This document shows, piece by piece, positions 50,936 to 60,166 of a stretch of DNA of 64,000 bases. Location of the stretch: contig JAGQQG010000027.1 in assembly GCA_020426325.1 (NCBI GenBank), positions 1 through 64,000 on the forward strand, written 5' to 3'. The position numbers and the translations under genes were made by a program. The notes under the pieces are model-generated. The model was not told the origin of the DNA. It did no database searches and saw only the letters and a program-made list of their open reading frames with translations. The DNA is from Planctomycetaceae bacterium. GTDB taxonomy: Bacteria; Planctomycetota; Planctomycetia; Planctomycetales; Planctomycetaceae. Within the stretch, counting starts at the first letter, position 1. Every line of letters starts with the position of its first letter.

Positions 50936-51391
50936 TCAGTCATCCGAGAGACCCAAGACCGTCAAAGAGAACTGCCGCTCGTTATTCCTTTCCATTTCCA
51001 GCAGGTTGTTGAAAAGTTCCTGGATGCGCGGCAGAGGGGTCTCGTCTGTCAGTTCGTGATAGAGTTCAATCAGAGACTGGTCGAAGGCCAATACACTCGC
51101 GAGGATTTCCTCAGCACTCATGTCATCGCTGAGTTGGATTCCCTTCAACGCAGAATCGACAGACTCCTCGGGAACGAACCGGAGCCAGGTGTTGAGCACG
51201 CCCTGAGCCGTCCCATGTTCGTATCGTGCGAGTGCCCTGTTGAAGTTCACTTCATGCCGGGCAATGTGCTTCGTCAACAAGCGGAGTCGTTCGTCTGTCT
51301 CGTGCACGCTCAGTTCGTCCAACTGTTGAGACAGTGAACGGTGATAGGCTCGAATGTGCTCCAGGATATCTTTGACCTGATAGACGGGCAT
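50936..51391 (-). CDS. Helical His/Glu-rich protein of unknown function
   Basis: A 151-residue protein predicted as a four-helix bundle. The helices begin MPVYQVKDILEHIRAYHRSL, LRLLTKHIARHEVNFNRALA, EEILASVLAFDQSLIELYHE and PRIQELFNNLLEMERNNERQ. Paired H and E residues (for example HIxxHExNF and ELYHEL) resemble a ferritin-like or hemerythrin-like metal site, but I cannot assign a family. The ATG at 51391 is the only reasonable start. It is downstream of the class II amidotransferase on the same strand, 143 bases away. Convergent with the pyruvate-oxidase-type gene, 20 bases apart. Confidence 0.75.
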   Translation of the reverse strand: MPVYQVKDILEHIRAYHRSLSQQLDELSVHETDERLRLLTKHIARHEVNFNRALARYEHGTAQGVLNTWLRFVPEESVDSALKGIQLSDDMSAEEILASVLAFDQSLIELYHELTDETPLPRIQELFNNLLEMERNNERQFSLTVLGLSDD

Positions 51392-51534
51392 GGCAACCGC
51401 TCCACATTACAGGAAATTGCAGATCATCAACTGCTCAATAGAAGCTGCAAACGGCATACCTCTTAACGACAAAGACCTCAGACCAGAAGTCACAGAAACT
51501 GTCTCTATTCGGGGGAATGCCCAGGGCACGTTGT

Positions 51535-52356
51535 TTATGCCGCCGTGGGAACCAGTGGCAAATGCGTCAGTTTGCCATTCTCGATCATCAGGAAAGTCGA
51601 TTCGGGGACGCGTGTCCAATGATTGGACACTTCATCCAACGGTTCCGAGACAACGACCACCGCTCCAGAAGGGAGTGGTTCGTATGTGTCGTGGAGTTCC
51701 TGCAGAGCATGCAGATGTTGACCGTGATACAGCGAAGGAGAGTTCGCATCGCTCGAGTAGCGGACTCCATAGAGACGAGTTCCGTCACTCATCGCTGCAC
51801 TAAAAGTGAAGGGTTGCTGAATCCCTGCTTCCTTGCGAACACACTCGACATGGCCGACCGTGCGTTCAATTGCAGCTTGCGGGTCGTCCTTGAGTCCGAA
51901 GGTCAGTGCGAGGAAAAACAAAGCCTCGGAGTCCGTTGATCCACGAATGTGTGGGAACAAGTCTGGAGCAACCTTGAACAGCAGCCGCCGTTTGATTCTC
52001 GAGAACTCCGGAACCATGCCGTTGTGTTGAAATAACCAGTCTTCAAACGCAAAAGGATGACAGTTCGACTGCTGGACGGGAGTCCCCGTCGCTGCACGCA
52101 CATGAGCCAGAAACAGTCGAGAGGAAATGTGAGCGGCCAGATGTTTGAGATTCAAATCATTCCACGCAGGATGCGTCTCATGATAGCAACCCGGCTTCTC
52201 CGCGTTCCCATACCAGCCAACGCCGAACCCGTCACCATTGGTTGTGACGATGTTCTCGCGTGCGTGGCGGCTCTGATCGATGAGCGAATGATCCGGACGA
52301 GTCAGCAGTGTGCTCATGAGCACGGGTGGACCCGAGTAAGCCAACCAGCGGCACAT
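51535..52356 (-). CDS. Class II glutamine amidotransferase (YafJ/EgtC type)
   Basis: A 273-residue Ntn-hydrolase. The start is fixed: Cys2 in MCRWLAYSGP becomes the catalytic N-terminal nucleophile after Met removal, and GAGGAG precedes it. Other blocks are NGDGFGVGWYG, FLAHVRAATGTPVQQSNCHP, LFQHNGMVPEF and GSTDSEALFFLAL. It hydrolyses glutamine and passes ammonia or the glutamyl group to another reaction. It is 55 bases downstream of, and cotranscribed with, an FMN-type glutamate-synthase-domain protein, which could accept ammonia; a functional pairing is inferred and not proven. YafJ-like proteins otherwise act on gamma-glutamyl compounds. Confidence 0.93.
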   Translation of the reverse strand: MCRWLAYSGPPVLMSTLLTRPDHSLIDQSRHARENIVTTNGDGFGVGWYGNAEKPGCYHETHPAWNDLNLKHLAAHISSRLFLAHVRAATGTPVQQSNCHPFAFEDWLFQHNGMVPEFSRIKRRLLFKVAPDLFPHIRGSTDSEALFFLALTFGLKDDPQAAIERTVGHVECVRKEAGIQQPFTFSAAMSDGTRLYGVRYSSDANSPSLYHGQHLHALQELHDTYEPLPSGAVVVVSEPLDEVSNHWTRVPESTFLMIENGKLTHLPLVPTAA

Positions 52357-52411
52357 GGGAACTCCTCGCTCTCACGGTTCAGGGAATCATGGATGGTTTC
52401 GTAGAAAGCTC

Positions 52412-54121
52412 TCAGGAAAACCGATCAGCGTTGGCTGTGTTCCAGTCATCTCGTAAATGTTCCGGGACCTGATCTCCCAGCAAAATACCAGCCTCAAGTG
52501 TCGGGTAGAGTTGTTCGTAGGATTGCACGAGGGTCGGATTCACACGTCGCATGAGCAGTCGCTGATTCAGCTGTGAAGGACTGTCGAGTCCGAGAGATGC
52601 GATCAACTGATTGAAACTCAAGACCGTATTGCGGTGATAGTTAAAGACGCGTTCTGCCTTGAGCGGCACCACGAGTGCGCGCACGCGTTGAGGATCTTGT
52701 GTTGCGACCCCCACAGGACATCTGTTGGTCTGGCAGCGCATGGCCTGGATACAGCCGAGGGCAAACATCATGCCGCGAGCCGCGTTGCAGTAGTCGGCTC
52801 CGATGGCGATGCGGCGAGCCATCTCAAATGAACTCGTCACCTTGCCGCTGCAACCAATCTTGATCTGTCCGCGAAGTCCGCAACCTATCAGGGCATTGTG
52901 CACGAAGATCAATCCTTCGGTCAGCGGCGTCCCCACATGGTCCTCAAACTCCAACGGGGCAGCCCCCGTGCCCCCTTCACTCCCATCGACGATGATGAAA
53001 TCCGGCTGAATCCCTGTCTCCAGCATTGCCTTGCAGATCCCGAAAAACTCGCTGGGACGACCAATACAAAGTTTGAAGCCAGTGGGCTTGCCGCCTGTTG
53101 CCTCTCGAAGTGTTTGCACGAACGTCAGTAACTCGCGAGGAGTCTGGAAGGCCGTGTGATAGGGAGGGGAAATGCACTTTTCACCAACTGGGACTCCGCG
53201 AATTTCAGCGATTTCCGGTGTGACCTTCTCAGCCGGCATCACTCCCCCCAGGCCCGGCTTCGCTCCCTGTGAGAGCTTGACCGACACGCATTTCACATGG
53301 TCATGCTGAGCTTTCTGAGTGAAGGTATCGAGATCGAATTGGCCGTCCCTGGTGCGGCAACCGAAGTATCCGCTGCCGATCTCCCAGACCAGATCGCCCC
53401 CCGGTTCCAGATGGTACTTGGTGAGTCCCCCTTCGCCCGTATCGTGTGCAAAGCCTCCCATTTTCGCACCCGTATTGAGTGCACGAATCGCGTTACTGCT
53501 GAGCGAGCCGAAGCTCATCGCGGAGACGTTGAACAACGACATTTCGTAGGGTTTTTGACACTGCGGCCCTCCGATCTTCACCCGCTCCTGATAGTCAGGC
53601 AGCCCCCCGTTGGTGGATGGTGGTTTTCCGCTTGTAGCCGATGTGGGTCGCCCTTGGCGGGCATCGCTCTGTCCCGATTCACTCGTCCCACGGGCATGCT
53701 TGGGAGCGATGGAATGCGTGAACCATTCATACCCCGAAGCATAAACGTTGAGTTCCGTGCCAAACGCCTTCTCGCCGTGTGCGTCCTTAGCCCGCTCGTA
53801 GACCAGCGAACGGGCGTCTCGACTGAATGGCTTACCGTCGGTGTCACGTTCAATGAAATACTGCTGAATCTCCGGGCGGATGTCCTCAGCGAACCAGCGA
53901 AAGTGGCCGAGGATCGGGTAGTTCCTCAGCACACTGTGATGCGGTTGAAAGAAGTCGTAAACCCCGATCGCAAGTGCGAACGCGCATAGGGTTGCCGGAA
54001 GATGCCATGCCCAATGGGTGAGCATGCCGAGTGCGATAAATGCAACTAACAGGAGGACCACGATCACGATCGGGAGATATCTCAAAGCCTGATCCCTTCT
54101 GCATGGGGCACTACTCGTCAA
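52412..54121 (-). CDS. FMN-binding glutamate synthase family protein, membrane-anchored
   Basis: About 569 residues from a TTG at 54121; the start is uncertain and could lie at a later TTG closer to the first helix. Two N-terminal helices (LPIVIVVLLLVAFIALGMLT and HLPATLCAFALAIGVYDFF) anchor it. The catalytic barrel is the central-FMN domain of glutamate synthase: MSFGSLSSNAIRALNTGAKM, HDTGEGGLTKYH, SVKLSQGAKPGLGGVMPAEK, DGSEGGTGAAPLEF, and the three-cysteine iron-sulfur motif CIQAMRCQTNRCPVGVAT. It lacks the N-terminal amidotransferase and C-terminal domains of GltB. The following gene supplies a separate class II amidotransferase. The reaction is probably an FMN-dependent glutamate or related amino-acid synthesis. 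Confidence 0.9.
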   Translation of the reverse strand: MTSSAPCRRDQALRYLPIVIVVLLLVAFIALGMLTHWAWHLPATLCAFALAIGVYDFFQPHHSVLRNYPILGHFRWFAEDIRPEIQQYFIERDTDGKPFSRDARSLVYERAKDAHGEKAFGTELNVYASGYEWFTHSIAPKHARGTSESGQSDARQGRPTSATSGKPPSTNGGLPDYQERVKIGGPQCQKPYEMSLFNVSAMSFGSLSSNAIRALNTGAKMGGFAHDTGEGGLTKYHLEPGGDLVWEIGSGYFGCRTRDGQFDLDTFTQKAQHDHVKCVSVKLSQGAKPGLGGVMPAEKVTPEIAEIRGVPVGEKCISPPYHTAFQTPRELLTFVQTLREATGGKPTGFKLCIGRPSEFFGICKAMLETGIQPDFIIVDGSEGGTGAAPLEFEDHVGTPLTEGLIFVHNALIGCGLRGQIKIGCSGKVTSSFEMARRIAIGADYCNAARGMMFALGCIQAMRCQTNRCPVGVATQDPQRVRALVVPLKAERVFNYHRNTVLSFNQLIASLGLDSPSQLNQRLLMRRVNPTLVQSYEQLYPTLEAGILLGDQVPEHLRDDWNTANADRFS

Positions 54122-54466
54122 AGGCCTCTCGTCAATGATTAGACGTCATGCAGTGTCTGAGTTGCAACTAAGTTTCCGCTCAGGCTATCCAATCACTTCG
54201 GTGTTCGGCATGCCTCATGCACAGTTCAACTCAAGCAGTTTTCACTTCACGCTTTGGTCGAGTCTGATTTCAAGTTAATCCATGAAAGTGTTCCTTGACA
54301 CACGGTCTCCATTCACAGCGATCGGAGAATCCTCCTCGATTGTCTGCAAATGACTGCATTTCTCAGGGGAAAGAGCATTCACCCTTTCGATGAAAATGTT
54401 CGATCCATAAACTCGACTTGTCTGAGGAATCACCACGTCCCCCATCAAGGTTCCCCTGCGAATTCG
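54122..54466. other. Divergent intergenic region upstream of the respiratory operon
   Basis: 345 bases that should hold the promoters of the FMN glutamate-synthase gene and of actA. A frame upstream of actA (from 54350) has no homology before 54467. A TTGACA hexamer at 54295-54300 has no good -10 partner at 16-18 bases. No repeat or conserved operator was recognised. Confidence 0.5.
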
Positions 54467-55186
54467 ATGCCGCAGCTTTTCTCACGATCCGCGGACATGA
54501 TGTTGCAAGCCGTTCTGATCGGCGGAATCTTGCTGGTGACGCTCCTCTTCTCAGCTCTGTTTGCTGTCGTACGTTCGCCAGATATCACCAATCAGAATGT
54601 CACGATCGAACAGACCGTGCCGTTCAGTCATCAACATCACGTGGGAGACATCGGCATCGACTGTCGCTACTGCCATCAATCAGTCGAGACATCAGCCATT
54701 GCAGGAGTGCCTCCGACGCAGGTCTGCATGAATTGTCACCGCGAACTCTGGAATCAGAGTGAAATGCTGGCCCCCGTTCGAGAGAGTTGGGAAACAGGTC
54801 AACCACTGGTCTGGAACCGTGTGCATGACCTTCCAGACTACGTCTATTTCAATCACAGCATTCATATCCACAAAGGAATTGGTTGTTACGAATGTCACGG
54901 CGAGGTCGACCAGATGCGGCTCACGCGCCAAGCTGAGCCACTCACGATGCACTGGTGCCTCGACTGCCATCGCAACCCCGAAGCACACGTGCGTCCACGA
55001 TCCCTCGTGTTCACCCCCAAACCACTCGAGGACCTGGCTGACACGACAGAGTTTCAAGAGGCGGTCGCAACTTTGCTCGCACAGGATGCTCGCGACGATT
55101 CAGGCGTCGTTGAACTGCTACGACAAAGATTGGCGACGGACTATCACCTGGATGAACGCACTGACTGTTACACCTGTCATCGTTAG
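54467..55186 (+). CDS. actA: Alternative complex III subunit ActA (pentaheme cytochrome c)
   Basis: About 239 residues from the ATG at 54467 (MPQLFSRSADMMLQAVLIGG). One N-terminal helix anchors it. Five heme-binding motifs are visible: CRYCH, CMNCH, CYECH, CLDCH and CYTCH, the count expected for ActA. Alternative complex III oxidises menaquinol or ubiquinol and passes electrons to a terminal oxidase. It is the first gene of a plus-strand operon running through actBCDEF and coxBA, separated by only 14 bases from actB. Confidence 0.93.
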   Translation: MPQLFSRSADMMLQAVLIGGILLVTLLFSALFAVVRSPDITNQNVTIEQTVPFSHQHHVGDIGIDCRYCHQSVETSAIAGVPPTQVCMNCHRELWNQSEMLAPVRESWETGQPLVWNRVHDLPDYVYFNHSIHIHKGIGCYECHGEVDQMRLTRQAEPLTMHWCLDCHRNPEAHVRPRSLVFTPKPLEDLADTTEFQEAVATLLAQDARDDSGVVELLRQRLATDYHLDERTDCYTCHR

Positions 55187-55200
55187 TTGGACAATCACTG

Positions 55201-58200
55201 ATGACCCGGGATTTCGTACCGCTGGACCTATCGAGAGCAGACCCGTCACCTGCGGGTGAATGTGCTGCGAAGGAGCGTGGTTCGACGTGGTGGCGAAGTC
55301 TTGACGAACTGGCTCAGACTCCTGAATTTGAAGAATACCTTCATCGCGAGTTCCCCGAGAACGCTGATGCGTGGCTGAAAGGATCGCGTCGCGACTTTCT
55401 CAAACTGATGGCTGCGTCGTTTGCACTGGCCGGTCTGACAGGCTGTGACGTCCGACAGCCACAGGAGAAGATCGTCCCGACGGTCAAATTGGCCAGACAT
55501 CAGGAGCCGGGCAAGTCGGAATACTTCACAACTGCGATGGAACTCAGTGGAGTCGCGTCTGGACTGGTGGTGAAGACTCAGAGCGGCCGACCGATCAAGG
55601 TCGAAGGAAACCGCAAGCATCCGTCAAGCAGAGGGGCGACGAGCATCTTCGCTCAAGCCGCGACGCTCGACCTCTATGATCCGGACCGACTGACGACGGT
55701 TCAGCACCGCGGAGCCATCGTGTCGCCTGAGGAGTTCAGGCAGGAAATGGCAGCACTCCGACAACTTTGTGATGCGTCACAGGGTGAAGGCCTGCGGTTC
55801 CTGCTGCGACAAACGACGAGTCCTACAGTCCATCGCTTACTGAACGAGGTCCAACAACGCTGGCCCCAATCACGCTGGTACGTGTACGACCCGGTCTGCA
55901 CGGATGCTGTCGCCGACGGGATGCGACTGGCATTCGGCGATGACGCAGTTTCTCTGCATCCTGTCTATCACTTCGATCAAGCAAGCGTTGTCCTCAGCAT
56001 CGATTGCGACTTTTTGGCTGCACGAGAGCGACCACTCAACGAGATTGCTGACTTCGTGTCCGTCCGTCGCATCGCCGGGCGACAAAGCGAAGAGGGATCT
56101 GTGACCACTCCGTCGATGGTCAAGCTGTTTCATCTGGAATCGTCACCAACGTTGACAGGTGCCAAGGCCGATCAGCGGCTGATTGCGGGTCCCGAGGTAA
56201 TGCTGTCTGTGCTCACGGCAGTCGCCAAGAAGTTGGAAGCCATCGATGCAACGATCGAAACAGCTGGTGACCTGGTGACCGATGCCCAGACTGCGTGGGT
56301 CGACAAGGTTGTGAGTGACCTGAAATCAGCCGCTGATCGTCGATCGGCCGTCGTAGCAGTCGGCACGTCTCAGCCGCCAGACATTCACGCATTGGCTCAT
56401 GCGATGAATGTCAAACTGGGAGCGGTCGGACAAACGGTTGAGTTCCTAGCATCGCCGCTCCTTCGAACGAATGCCGGGGCACAGTCCGATGCGGCTGGTC
56501 TCTCCGCACTCGTCGACGAGATGGCTCAAGGTAGTGTGCAAACGCTCGTAATCCTCGATGGGAATCCCGCCTTCGATGCCCCTGCGGACGTTGACTTCGC
56601 CCAGGCTCTCATGCGGGTTTCACAGTCAATCGCGTTGGCATCCTCGGAGAATGAATCAACACGAATGTGTGAATGGGTTGTTCCTCAGTCGCACTTCCTT
56701 GAGTCCTGGGGGGACGTGCGTTCGGTCGACGGCATCGCGTCGATCGTCCAGCCGTTGATCGAGCCGTTGTATGACAGCATGTCGATCGTCGAACTGTTGT
56801 CCACGCTGCTCGCTCTCGATTCGGACGGGTATGCGACGGTCCGACAAACATGGCGTGACCCACTGGCGAGTGACGACTTTGACACGGCCTGGGAGTCTGC
56901 ATTGCAGCGCGGTGTTGTCGATGAACCACCAACCGATACTGGTGACGTCACGCTGGTGTCCAATCTGTCGGAGCGATTGAACGCCGTAACAAAAGATCGA
57001 TCGACGTCCGACGGCTGGACGGTTCTTTTTCGACCGGACCCGACGGTCTGGGATGGTCGCTATGCCAACAACGGCTGGTTGCAGGAGTTGCCCAAGCCGT
57101 TGAGCAAATTGACGTGGGACAACACGGCCTGGATCAGCCCGCAAGACGCCCGCAGTGAGGGACTGTCGAATGGCGATGTCGTCACGCTGGCTGATGGTCT
57201 GCGAGAGATTCAAGTCCCGGTGTGGATCATGCCGGGACAGGCATCCGGGTGTCTGACTCTGTTCTTCGGCTACGGTCAGGCTGCTATCGGTCGCGTTGGT
57301 AGCGGCACTGGGGCCAACGTCTTTCCTCTGCGGACAAGTGACGAACTCTGGACACGTACTGGTATCAAACTGACTGGAACCGGAAAAACGGAGTCCCTCG
57401 CCTGCACGCAGCACCATCATCTGATGGAAGGACGCCATCTGGCCCGCGCGGGCACGCTCGCAGAATACGAGGACAACCCGGAACATCCCACGTTTGTCTA
57501 TCCACCCGAGCCAGACGTCGAGGCGAACTTCTATGAGGAGTGGTCCTACGAGGGACACAAGTGGGGCATGACCATCGACCTCACTGCCTGCACCGGTTGT
57601 TCCGCGTGCGTGATCGCCTGCCAGTCAGAGAACAACATTCCGGTCGTGGGGAAGGACGAAGTTTGTCGCAATCGCGAGATGCACTGGATTCGTGTCGACA
57701 CATGGTTTGAAGGCGAAGGTGACGAGCCAGCACAAACCTTGCATCAGCCAGTCCCCTGCATGCACTGCGAACAGGCTCCCTGTGAGGTTGTCTGTCCGGT
57801 AGCGGCCACGAACCACAGCGAAGAGGGCCTCAACCAGATGGTTTACAACCGCTGCGTGGGGACTCGCTACTGCTCGAACAACTGCCCGTACAAAGTCCGG
57901 CGATTCAACTTTCTGGAGTTTGCCGACAGCTTCATTTCGTCGGACAGCCTCACGTTGCTGTCAAATCCGGATGTCACTGTTCGTGAGCAGGGCGTCATGG
58001 AGAAGTGCACCTACTGCGTTCAGCGGATCGAGTCAGCTCGGATCAATGCTCATCTTGAGAATCGCGAAATCGCTGACGGCGAAATCGTGACCGCGTGCCA
58101 GTCGGTCTGTCCGGCCCAGGCAATTCGGTTTGGTGACCTCAACGATGAGCATAGCCGGGTTCGTGAGACACACGATCATCCGCTCAACTATGGACTCCTG

Positions 58201-58257
58201 GCGAACCTCAACACTTGCCCGCGGACAACCTATCTGGCGGAGGTGAAGAACCGGTGA
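55201..58257 (+). CDS. actB: Alternative complex III subunit ActB (Tat-exported, molybdopterin-like plus iron-sulfur)
   Basis: A 1018-residue protein. The Tat motif SRRDFLKLMAASFALAGLTG with a following cysteine lies near residue 62, and then a molybdopterin-oxidoreductase-like ActB1 domain, which in this family has lost its cofactor. The ActB2 part at the C-terminus (from about 790) holds the iron-sulfur clusters: CTGCSACVIACQ, CMHCEQAPCEVVCPVAATNH, CVGTRYCSNNCPYKVRRF and CTYCVQRIESAR with later CQSVCPAQAIRFG. They should carry three [4Fe-4S] and one [3Fe-4S] cluster. Both parts are in one polypeptide, as is common. Its TGA overlaps the GTG start of actC. Confidence 0.95.
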   Translation: MTRDFVPLDLSRADPSPAGECAAKERGSTWWRSLDELAQTPEFEEYLHREFPENADAWLKGSRRDFLKLMAASFALAGLTGCDVRQPQEKIVPTVKLARHQEPGKSEYFTTAMELSGVASGLVVKTQSGRPIKVEGNRKHPSSRGATSIFAQAATLDLYDPDRLTTVQHRGAIVSPEEFRQEMAALRQLCDASQGEGLRFLLRQTTSPTVHRLLNEVQQRWPQSRWYVYDPVCTDAVADGMRLAFGDDAVSLHPVYHFDQASVVLSIDCDFLAARERPLNEIADFVSVRRIAGRQSEEGSVTTPSMVKLFHLESSPTLTGAKADQRLIAGPEVMLSVLTAVAKKLEAIDATIETAGDLVTDAQTAWVDKVVSDLKSAADRRSAVVAVGTSQPPDIHALAHAMNVKLGAVGQTVEFLASPLLRTNAGAQSDAAGLSALVDEMAQGSVQTLVILDGNPAFDAPADVDFAQALMRVSQSIALASSENESTRMCEWVVPQSHFLESWGDVRSVDGIASIVQPLIEPLYDSMSIVELLSTLLALDSDGYATVRQTWRDPLASDDFDTAWESALQRGVVDEPPTDTGDVTLVSNLSERLNAVTKDRSTSDGWTVLFRPDPTVWDGRYANNGWLQELPKPLSKLTWDNTAWISPQDARSEGLSNGDVVTLADGLREIQVPVWIMPGQASGCLTLFFGYGQAAIGRVGSGTGANVFPLRTSDELWTRTGIKLTGTGKTESLACTQHHHLMEGRHLARAGTLAEYEDNPEHPTFVYPPEPDVEANFYEEWSYEGHKWGMTIDLTACTGCSACVIACQSENNIPVVGKDEVCRNREMHWIRVDTWFEGEGDEPAQTLHQPVPCMHCEQAPCEVVCPVAATNHSEEGLNQMVYNRCVGTRYCSNNCPYKVRRFNFLEFADSFISSDSLTLLSNPDVTVREQGVMEKCTYCVQRIESARINAHLENREIADGEIVTACQSVCPAQAIRFGDLNDEHSRVRETHDHPLNYGLLANLNTCPRTTYLAEVKNR

Positions 58258-59624
58258 CCGCCACAACGCAGCAACATGACCGTTTCGATGACCTCATCCC
58301 CGCCGAGGCGACGTATGAGTCGGTGACGGCTGAGGTGGCGGACATCGTCCTCGAACGTCCGGTCAAACGGGGCTGGCTGGTCGGGATGTTCATCGGGTTT
58401 GTGCTGCTGAACGTGCTGCTGGTTTCGATCGGCTGGCTCTTCGCCATCGGGGTCGGCGTGTGGGGCATCAACGTGCCGATCGCCTGGGGCTTTGCAATTG
58501 TCAATTTCGTCTGGTGGATCGGCATCGGGCATGCGGGAACGTTGATCTCGGCCATCCTCTTCCTGCTGCATCAGGAGTGGCGGACGAGCATCAACCGCTT
58601 CGCGGAAGCGATGACCTTATTCGCTGTGGCTTGTGCAGGGTTGTATCCGCTGCTGCACTTGGGGCGACCGAAGTTCTTCTACTGGTTGGTGCCGTACCCT
58701 GCAACGACTGGTGTCTGGCCGCAGTTTCGCAGTCCGCTGATGTGGGACTTTCTGGCGGTTAGCACCTACGGAACTGTATCTCTGCTCTTCTGGTACCTCG
58801 GCATGGTGCCGGACCTGGCGACGTTGCGTGATCGAACAGTCGGCAAGTGGAAGGCCCGTGCATTCGGCTTGATGGCCCTGGGATGGCGGAACTCAGCGAG
58901 TCATTGGCAACACTATCAGCGAGCCTATCTGTTGCTAGCGGCGCTTGCGACACCATTGGTTGTTTCGGTTCATACGACAGTGAGTTGGGACTTCTCGACC
59001 GGGATCGTCCCGGCGTGGCATTCGACCGTTTTCCCGCCCTACTTCGTGGGTGGGGCGATCTTCTGTGGCTTTGCGATGGTGCTCGTCATCGCGATTCCGC
59101 TCCGCCATTTTTATGACTTGAAGGGACTGATCACTGACTATCACATCGATTGCATGGCGAAGGTAATGCTAGCGGCGGGGCTGAGTGTGTCGTATGGATA
59201 CACGATGGATGCCTGGGGAGCGTGGTACAAGAACGAACCGTTCGACAGTTACATCTACACCAACCGCTTCTCTGGACCGTACGCCGGGGTGTATTGGGGG
59301 CTGATCGTGTGCAACTGTCTCATCCCCCAACTGCTGTGGTTTCCGAAGGTGCGACGTCATCCGCTGGCCCTGTTCGGCATCGCTCTGGCGATTAACGTCG
59401 GCATGTGGCTGGAGCGGTTTGTGATCATCTCCATCAGCCTGCACCGTGACTACATGCCCTCAACGTGGGAGATGTACTACCCCACCGTGTGGGACTGGTC
59501 GTTGTATGCCGGCACCTTTGGAATATTTGTGAGTCTGCTGTTTCTGTTCCTCCGCTTGCTGCCTGCGATCTCGATGGCTGAGGTCCGCGAGTTGGTGCAT
59601 CAGCGTGAGGAGGAACAGACGTGA
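58254..59624 (+). CDS. actC: Alternative complex III subunit ActC (NrfD-like membrane protein)
   Basis: About 456 residues from the GTG at 58254, which overlaps the actB stop by four bases; the frame runs upstream to 58215 but only inside actB. It is a NrfD/PsrC-type protein with about ten helices (WLVGMFIGFVLLNVLLVSIG, WWIGIGHAGTLISAILFLLH, FWYLGMVPDLATLRDRTVGK, LLWFPKVRRHPLALFGIALA). It provides a quinol-oxidising site in the membrane. It is followed directly by actD with another GTGA overlap at 59621. Confidence 0.95.
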   Translation: MTATTQQHDRFDDLIPAEATYESVTAEVADIVLERPVKRGWLVGMFIGFVLLNVLLVSIGWLFAIGVGVWGINVPIAWGFAIVNFVWWIGIGHAGTLISAILFLLHQEWRTSINRFAEAMTLFAVACAGLYPLLHLGRPKFFYWLVPYPATTGVWPQFRSPLMWDFLAVSTYGTVSLLFWYLGMVPDLATLRDRTVGKWKARAFGLMALGWRNSASHWQHYQRAYLLLAALATPLVVSVHTTVSWDFSTGIVPAWHSTVFPPYFVGGAIFCGFAMVLVIAIPLRHFYDLKGLITDYHIDCMAKVMLAAGLSVSYGYTMDAWGAWYKNEPFDSYIYTNRFSGPYAGVYWGLIVCNCLIPQLLWFPKVRRHPLALFGIALAINVGMWLERFVIISISLHRDYMPSTWEMYYPTVWDWSLYAGTFGIFVSLLFLFLRLLPAISMAEVRELVHQREEEQT

Positions 59625-60166
59625 CACACGCGACTCACGATACGGCTGGACTGTTAGCCGAATTCGCCAATCCCGAAGCGTTGATTCTTGCCGCGTCAGG
59701 TCTTCGTGATGACGGGTACGTCGAGATGGATGCTTTCACACCGTTTCCGGTCGAGGAGCTTCCGGAGGCACTGGGCCGCACATCGTCACCGATTCCGTGG
59801 ATCGTGCTCGCAGGCGGACTTCTGGGTGGTAGTTCGTTATTCGGACTGGCACTGTGGGTCAGCGCCGTCGCCTATCCACTGAACGTCGGCGGTCGACCGC
59901 TCAACAGTTGGCCGTCCTTCGTGCCACCGACGTTCGAGGGAACGGTCCTGTTTGCCTCGTTTGCTGCGTTTCTTGGTGTGTTTTACCTCTCACGATTGCC
60001 GCGGCTCCACCATCCGGTGTTTGAGATCGAGCGGTTCCGGCGGGCGAGTACCGACTCGTTCTTTCTCCTGGTGGAATCAACCGACGGCAAGTTCGATCGA
60101 GCTCAAACGGAACAACGACTGCGAGACCTGGGTGCCAGCGAAGTCTGGGAGGTGCCCGATGCGTAA
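59621..60166 (+). CDS. actD: Alternative complex III subunit ActD (DUF3341)
   Basis: A 181-residue protein of the DUF3341 family. A soluble N-terminal part (GLLAEFANPEALILAASGLR, then VEMDAFTPFPVEELPEALG) precedes two helices (IPWIVLAGGLLGGSSLFGLA and TVLFASFAAFLGVFYLSRLP), followed by a soluble tail with DSFFLLVESTDGKFD. It is a structural subunit of alternative complex III. The GTG start overlaps the actC stop, and the stop overlaps the actE start by eight bases. Confidence 0.94.
   Translation: MTHATHDTAGLLAEFANPEALILAASGLRDDGYVEMDAFTPFPVEELPEALGRTSSPIPWIVLAGGLLGGSSLFGLALWVSAVAYPLNVGGRPLNSWPSFVPPTFEGTVLFASFAAFLGVFYLSRLPRLHHPVFEIERFRRASTDSFFLLVESTDGKFDRAQTEQRLRDLGASEVWEVPDA

Noticed and set aside
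54295-54300. TTGACA as a -35 box for actA
   Set aside because: No -10-like hexamer lies 16-18 bases downstream, so a sigma-70 promoter was not claimed.
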